Assembly: GCA_016713625.1 (NCBI GenBank)
Contig: JADJOT010000005.1
Location: 1 to 50,614 of the forward strand
Source: Candidatus Accumulibacter affinis
Lineage (GTDB): Bacteria > Pseudomonadota > Gammaproteobacteria > Burkholderiales > Rhodocyclaceae
Direction: 5' to 3'
DNA: 50,614 nucleotides
A program made the translations under genes and the position numbers. Positions 46,661 through 50,614 of the stretch are shown in pieces. Each line of letters opens with the position of its first letter. Position 1 is the first letter of the stretch. The notes beneath the pieces were generated by a model. It made no database searches and was not told the origin of the DNA. It saw nothing but the letters and a program-made list of their open reading frames with translations.

Positions 46661-47682
46661 CACCCCAGGACGCCCTGGCGCGGGTGATCGAGCACCGCGA
46701 AATCTTTCACGACGAGATGGTGTCGCTGATGCGTCAGATCATGGGCGGCGAAGTCACGCCGGTGATGATTGCGGCGATCATCGTCGGCCTGCGTGTGAAA
46801 AAGGAGACCATCGGTGAGATTGCCGCGGCGGCGCAGGTCATGCGCGAGCTGTCGACCAAGGTGCTGGTCAAGGACGGCGCCCACCTCGTCGATACCTGCG
46901 GCACCGGCGGTGACGGCGCACAGACCTTCAACATCTCGACCGCCGCGATGTTCGTGGCCGCCGCTGCCGGCGCACGCGTTGCCAAGCATGGCGGGCGATC
47001 GGTCTCCTCGCAGTCGGGCAGCGCCGACGTTCTCGAAGCGCTCGGCGTCAACATCAACCTGACGCCGGAACAGGTCGCCGAGAGCATCGGCGAAGTCGGC
47101 GTCGGCTTCATGTTCGCCCCCAACCACCACAGCGCCATGAAGCACGCCGGTCCGGTGCGCCGCGAACTCGGTGTGCGCACCCTGTTCAACATCCTCGGTC
47201 CGTTGACCAACCCGGCCAACGCCGCCAATCAGGTGCTCGGCGTCTTCCACCCCGACCTGGTCGGCATCCAGGTGCGTGTTCTGCAGCGGCTCGGCAGTTC
47301 GCATGCGCTCTCGGTTTTTGGCCGTGAAGGCCTCGACGAGATCTCGATCTCCGGCGAAACCCTGGTCGGCGAACTGAAGGACGGCCGCGTCGAGGAATAC
47401 ACGATCCACCCCGAGCACTTCAATCTGCCGGTACACGACCCGCGAGTTCTGCGTGTGGCCAACGTCGAGGAGTCGAAAGCGATGTTGCTGGCTGCGCTCG
47501 CCGACCGGGGTGGCGCGGCGCGTGACATCGTCGCGCTCAACGCCGGCGCCAGCATCTATGTCAGCGGTCTGGCGGCGACGCTGGCCGACGGCGTAGACCA
47601 GGCCTTCGAGGTCATCGCCTCGGGCGCGGCACGTGCCAGGCTCGATCAGTTCGTTGCTTTCACGCAACGCATGGCGGCCTGA
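46657..47682 (+). CDS. trpD: anthranilate phosphoribosyltransferase
   Basis: TrpD joins anthranilate with PRPP in tryptophan synthesis. The 341-residue protein has the family motif DTCGTGGDGAQTFNIST near residue 84-100, the KHGGRSVSSQSGSADVLEALG substrate loop and NILGPLTNPANA. It overlaps trpG by 4 nt and is followed directly by trpC. Confidence 0.97.
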   Translation: MTPQDALARVIEHREIFHDEMVSLMRQIMGGEVTPVMIAAIIVGLRVKKETIGEIAAAAQVMRELSTKVLVKDGAHLVDTCGTGGDGAQTFNISTAAMFVAAAAGARVAKHGGRSVSSQSGSADVLEALGVNINLTPEQVAESIGEVGVGFMFAPNHHSAMKHAGPVRRELGVRTLFNILGPLTNPANAANQVLGVFHPDLVGIQVRVLQRLGSSHALSVFGREGLDEISISGETLVGELKDGRVEEYTIHPEHFNLPVHDPRVLRVANVEESKAMLLAALADRGGAARDIVALNAGASIYVSGLAATLADGVDQAFEVIASGAARARLDQFVAFTQRMAA

Positions 47683-48471
47683 ATGAGCGACATCCTCAAC
47701 CGCATCCTCGCCGTCAAACGCGATGAAGTGGCCGCGGCGATGGCCGACGCCCCGCTCGCTGCGATGATCGACGCAGCCGAACGGCAGCCTGCGGCACGCG
47801 ATTTTCTGGGTGCCATGCAGGCGCGAATCGCCGCCGGACAGCCGGCAGTGATCGCCGAAATCAAGAAGGCCAGTCCTTCCCGCGGCGTCCTGCGCTCCGA
47901 CTTTCGCCCGGCCGCAATTGCCGGCAGCTATCAGAAACACGGTGCAGCCTGCCTGTCGGTACTCACCGATCGCCAGTTTTTTCAGGGGGCGCCAGCCTAC
48001 CTGAGGGCGGCACGCGCGGCCTGCGAGTTGCCGGTGTTGCGCAAGGATTTCCTGGTTGACGCCTACCAGGTCCATGAAACGCGCGCCATGGGGGCCGACG
48101 CGATCCTGCTGATCGCTGCCGCACTCGATCTGCCGGCGATGCGCGATTGCGAAGCCATCGCCGACAGCCTGGGTATGGCAGTGCTTGTCGAAGTGCACAA
48201 TGGACACGAACTCGATCTCGCCCTGCAACTCGCCACGCCGCTGATCGGCATCAACAACCGCAACCTGCGCAGCTTCGAGGTCAGCCTGCAAACCACCCTT
48301 GAACTCCTGCCCTACCTGCCGGCCGATCGCATCGTGGTCACCGAAAGCGGCATTCTCGCCAGCCGTGACGTGCAGTTGATGCGCGACAACGGGGTCAACG
48401 CCTTCCTCGTCGGCGAAGCCTTCATGCGTGCCGTCGAACCTGGCGAAGCGCTGGCCGAGCTGTTTTCCTGA
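47683..48471 (+). CDS. trpC: indole-3-glycerol phosphate synthase
   Basis: TrpC closes the indole ring in tryptophan synthesis. The 262-residue TIM barrel has IAEIKKASPSRGVLR (catalytic Lys and Glu), LRKDFLVDAYQV, LIGINNRNLRSFEV and VTESGI. It is a single-function enzyme without the TrpF domain fused in enteric bacteria. The ATG directly follows the trpD stop. Confidence 0.97.
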   Translation: MSDILNRILAVKRDEVAAAMADAPLAAMIDAAERQPAARDFLGAMQARIAAGQPAVIAEIKKASPSRGVLRSDFRPAAIAGSYQKHGAACLSVLTDRQFFQGAPAYLRAARAACELPVLRKDFLVDAYQVHETRAMGADAILLIAAALDLPAMRDCEAIADSLGMAVLVEVHNGHELDLALQLATPLIGINNRNLRSFEVSLQTTLELLPYLPADRIVVTESGILASRDVQLMRDNGVNAFLVGEAFMRAVEPGEALAELFS

Positions 48472-48496
48472 AGCTGCGTCGGCGGGAGTGTCACAT

Positions 48497-48513
48497 GCCG
48501 AGGCGATCTCGGC
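48497..48513. repeat. hairpin after trpC
   Basis: GCCGAG and CTCGGC pair around GCGAT, 26 nt after trpC. A weak T-rich stretch follows later (CCTATTTTCC). It may be a terminator or part of an IS end. Confidence 0.4.
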
Positions 48514-48605
48514 GTAAATGATCCTATTTTCCTCAGTTGACCCTCCTGGATTTGCTGCAAACTTAGGCGTGGAGCGGGTTTGCCGCGGATCAGGGAGGTC
48601 ACCAA

Positions 48606-48887
48606 ATGGGTGAATGCGAATTGAGTAAGAAGCGGCTAGTGGTAGCGGTCGAGCAAGCGATTGAAGAGCGGTTTGTGGATACGGACGCGATGAGCGTATT
48701 GACGCCCGGAGGTCGTTTTCAAGTGGTCTGGGATCCCAGAGGGAACGTCACGGCGATGGCGCAGTTGGGTTTTTTTGGCGAGTACCTGGCTACGACAGAT
48801 CTCTTCGAGAATCATGACGAAGGAGTGCAGTCGGCCACCAAAATACGTGTCGGCAGCGAAAAATCGCCCGGCCCGAACGGCGGCTAA
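48606..48887 (+). CDS. hypothetical protein, possible truncated transposase N-terminus
   Basis: This 93-residue frame has a strong GGAGG (48594-48598) before its ATG. Its first part (MGECELSKKRLVVAVEQAIE, then GGRFQVVWDPRGNVTAMAQLGFFGEYL) resembles, from memory, the N-terminus of a class of IS transposases; the last 25 residues look random, as expected after truncation. No matching downstream transposase sequence is seen in 48888-49031. Alternatively a small protein of unknown function. Confidence 0.4.
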   Translation: MGECELSKKRLVVAVEQAIEERFVDTDAMSVLTPGGRFQVVWDPRGNVTAMAQLGFFGEYLATTDLFENHDEGVQSATKIRVGSEKSPGPNGG

Positions 48888-49031
48888 CTGAACCGGAACC
48901 TGCCGCTCGGCTCTGTTCGGTGTCGGTCCAGTTCTCGGCCGAATCTGCCATCCTCCAAGGTCAGCCTGTGCGACTGGATTTCTCTGCGAAACGGCCTTTC
49001 AAGACAGCCGATGGAATCTGGAGCGATTCAT

Positions 49032-50375
49032 TCATCGGATTTCTGCCTGAACTCTGGCCAGAAGGATTGCCCCCGCAAGCAGGAAGACCCCGAGCGACAT
49101 CATGGCAATCCGTTGGCTGCCAGCCACTGCGCTGACCGCTCCGAACAGCAACGGCCCGAGTGCTGACGAAGCGCGGCATGCCAGTGCATGGAAGCCGAAA
49201 TACTCTCCGGCCCGGTCTGGCGGGACCATTTGCGAATACATGCTGCGCAGAAGGCTCTGGGTAGAGCCGAGAACCAGACCCAGGGCAATTGCGATGACCG
49301 GCGGAGCATGTTCACCTTCAGCCAGGCCCATCAGCGCAAGCACCAACACCCAGATCACTAACGTCACATTGACTGCGCCAAACTGGCTCCAGCGGTCGCC
49401 GAGCCAGCCGAAGAAAATCGTCGATGGAATGGCGATCATCTGGAAAGTCAGCGAGAGGATCAAGATCTCCTGCATGCTGAGTCCGAATGTCGCCTTGAGA
49501 AAATCGGACCCCCGCCCCCGGCCCGCCCCGGCGCCCCGGCGGCCCGCCGGCGGGGGGGGGGGCGGGCGGGGCGCGCGGGGCGCGGGGGGGGGGGGGGGCC
49601 CGCGCCCCGCGCGCCGCCCCGGGGGGGGGGCCGTGAAATAGAGAACCGTGACCATGGCGTCATTGATCAGGTAATACGCGAGGAGAAACTTGGGGATTTG
49701 GCGCTCTTGGCGCCAGGAGCGCACGGTATTCCAGAGGCGTTGGTACGGATTGGCTTTTTCGCCCTTGCCGTCGACCTTGTCTTCTGCCGGCAATCCGAGA
49801 ATCGAGATCATGCCGAACGTCAGCAAGAAACCTGCAGTGACCAGAAACGCATTGGCGAAATGGGCCTCGTTGTCTGCGACGACGCCGGCGCGGATGAATG
49901 GCAGGCACAACAGGAAACAGGCTATTCCGCCAAGATAACTCAGCCCCCACGCCATGCCGGAAATGCGGGCCGAGGTTTGCGGCGTCGAAATCTCGGGCAA
50001 GTAGGAGTTGTAGAGTGCTGTTGCCAGCAAACAAGCCAGTTGGGCAGCGATGAACAGCAGCATGCCGGCCACGATGTCGCCCGGGCCAAGCGTGACCAAC
50101 AGCGCACTGGCTGTCGCGCAGATCAGGGTTGCACCGGCCAGCATTGCGCGCCGGTGACCGCCGGCATCGGCGACGGCCCCCAGCCACGGACCCAATAGCC
50201 CGGCGGCAACCAGCGGAATCGCCACCGCCAGCGACCATAGCCCATCCGCAAGAGGATGGCCTGCGGCGACAAAGGAGGTGAAATAAATGGCAAAGCCGAC
50301 TGCCGGAATCATCAGGCCGTAACCGTGAACGGCAATGTCGTAAACGATCCAGGCGGCGATGGCGCGACGCTTCAA
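49032..50375 (-). CDS. UMF1-type MFS transporter gene with a low-complexity G/C insert
   Basis: The protein (447 residues as read) has about eleven or twelve membrane helices and matches the UMF1/Atg22-like branch (WIVYDIAVHGYGLMIPAVGFAIYF at the start; FLLAYYLINDAMVTVLYFTA and SMQEILILSLTFQMIAIP in the middle). Between the last two segments an in-frame Pro/Gly/Arg-rich run of about 40 residues appears, encoded by 49509-49633, where homologues have only a few residues. It begins at a TTG. If the insert is an artefact, the real protein is shorter and intact. The cargo is unknown. Confidence 0.75.
   Translation of the reverse strand: MKRRAIAAWIVYDIAVHGYGLMIPAVGFAIYFTSFVAAGHPLADGLWSLAVAIPLVAAGLLGPWLGAVADAGGHRRAMLAGATLICATASALLVTLGPGDIVAGMLLFIAAQLACLLATALYNSYLPEISTPQTSARISGMAWGLSYLGGIACFLLCLPFIRAGVVADNEAHFANAFLVTAGFLLTFGMISILGLPAEDKVDGKGEKANPYQRLWNTVRSWRQERQIPKFLLAYYLINDAMVTVLYFTAPPPGRRAGRGPPPPPAPRAPRPPPPPPAGRRGAGAGRGRGSDFLKATFGLSMQEILILSLTFQMIAIPSTIFFGWLGDRWSQFGAVNVTLVIWVLVLALMGLAEGEHAPPVIAIALGLVLGSTQSLLRSMYSQMVPPDRAGEYFGFHALACRASSALGPLLFGAVSAVAGSQRIAMMSLGVFLLAGAILLARVQAEIR
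49509..49633. other. 125-nt G/C-only low-complexity segment
   Basis: Not one A or T occurs in 125 bases. It includes G runs of 11, 15 and 10 bases (49552-49562, 49584-49598, 49621-49630, the first broken by none but bounded by C). The composition and position in the middle of a conserved gene suggest a sequencing or assembly fault. Confidence 0.9.
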
Positions 50376-50403
50376 CGACGTTCCGCGGCTCTCCCGGGGG
50401 GTG

Positions 50404-50467
50404 TAACTCGTCGATGACTTTAGGGCGTGCGGCCGCCGGCCCGATCACTGCGCTAACTCGTCGATGA
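50404..50467. repeat. 14-bp direct repeat
   Basis: TAACTCGTCGATGA occurs at 50404-50417 and 50454-50467, exactly 50 bp apart, between the transporter start and the end of the next gene. Confidence 0.85.
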
Positions 50468-50614
50468 GGCGTGGCCATCAGGCGAATAGGGCGCGAACAG
50501 CTTGTTTTCGAATTCGATCGCGTCCGCTTCGACTTCTCTCATCCGTGCCATGAACTCGATGGCTGCAGGGAATGCGTCCGATCCTTCCTGAAATGAACCC
50601 GTATTGATTACGCA
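50453..50614 (-). CDS. C-terminal part of a probable metallophosphoesterase (cut by the window edge)
   Basis: The last 53 codons of a minus-strand gene are present. The peptide contains VINTGSFQEGSDAFPAA, like the ending VINTGS segment after the last beta strand of calcineurin-like phosphoesterases, then EFMARMREVEADAIEFENK. Codon use is protein-like. The family call rests on this one motif. Confidence 0.4.
   Translation of the reverse strand, partial: CVINTGSFQEGSDAFPAAIEFMARMREVEADAIEFENKLFAPYSPDGHASSTS

Noticed and set aside
46618..48291. 557-codon minus-strand frame opposite trpD and trpC
   Set aside because: trpD and trpC carry complete family motifs on the plus strand; this is their antisense shadow.

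Overview
The window is GC-rich chromosomal DNA packed with housekeeping genes of a Gram-negative bacterium. Gene content and order (nadD-rsfS-rlmH-maf; argS-SPOR protein-dsbA; yhdP-nitrilase-tldD divergent from glnE; lpxL-waaG-waaP next to metK; trpGDC) point to a betaproteobacterium, most likely of the Rhodocyclales and possibly Accumulibacter-like. That placement is inference from gene content; there is no rRNA gene to test it. I saw no tRNA, rRNA or CRISPR array and no complete insertion sequence.

Layout. 1-2.9 kb: an ExaC/AldB-type aldehyde dehydrogenase with its DUF779 companion, then an OmpA-like lipoprotein on the minus strand. 3.0-6.4 kb: polA, divergent from a DUF2782 exported protein. 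6.4-9.7 kb: a truncated and an intact membrane protein, then the tightly overlapping nadD-rsfS-rlmH-maf run. 9.8-15.2 kb: ubiB, then a sugar-lipid cassette (ChbG-like deacetylase, GtrA flippase-like protein, GT39/ArnT-like transferase, GT2 transferase). 15.4-18.7 kb: argS, a SPOR-domain protein and a DsbA-type oxidoreductase. 18.8-22.2 kb: an SDR oxidoreductase, a metal-receptor-like protein without signal peptide and a large MscS channel. 22.3-28.6 kb: the yhdP-nitrilase-tldD operon. 28.7-34.4 kb: glnE, an IHF-beta-like gene and a class A penicillin-binding protein. 35.1-43.2 kb: an envelope block with msbA and a minus-strand operon lpxL-waaG-waaP-methyltransferase-kinase-double kinase that acylates lipid A and builds and phosphorylates the LPS core. 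43.2-44.6 kb: metK behind a strong promoter and a structured leader with a terminator. 44.6-46.1 kb: an accessory patch of palindromes, a 31-bp repeat, a type II toxin-antitoxin pair and gene remnants. 46.1-48.5 kb: trpG-trpD-trpC. 48.5-50.6 kb: a possible IS remnant, a UMF1-type transporter gene interrupted by 125 nt containing no A or T, and the partial end of one more gene.

The most interesting points are these. (1) The metK leader can fold into two mutually exclusive structures that would expose or disrupt its terminator, and it has no leader peptide, which is what a metabolite-sensing attenuator looks like. (2) At two places about 4.5 kb apart the same architecture appears: a broken copy of a gene's 5' end, then cargo, then the intact gene. 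One case is trpG with the toxin-antitoxin patch as cargo; the other is the LPS kinase with the methyltransferase as cargo. This suggests DNA was acquired by recombination that replaced the gene start and left the old one behind.
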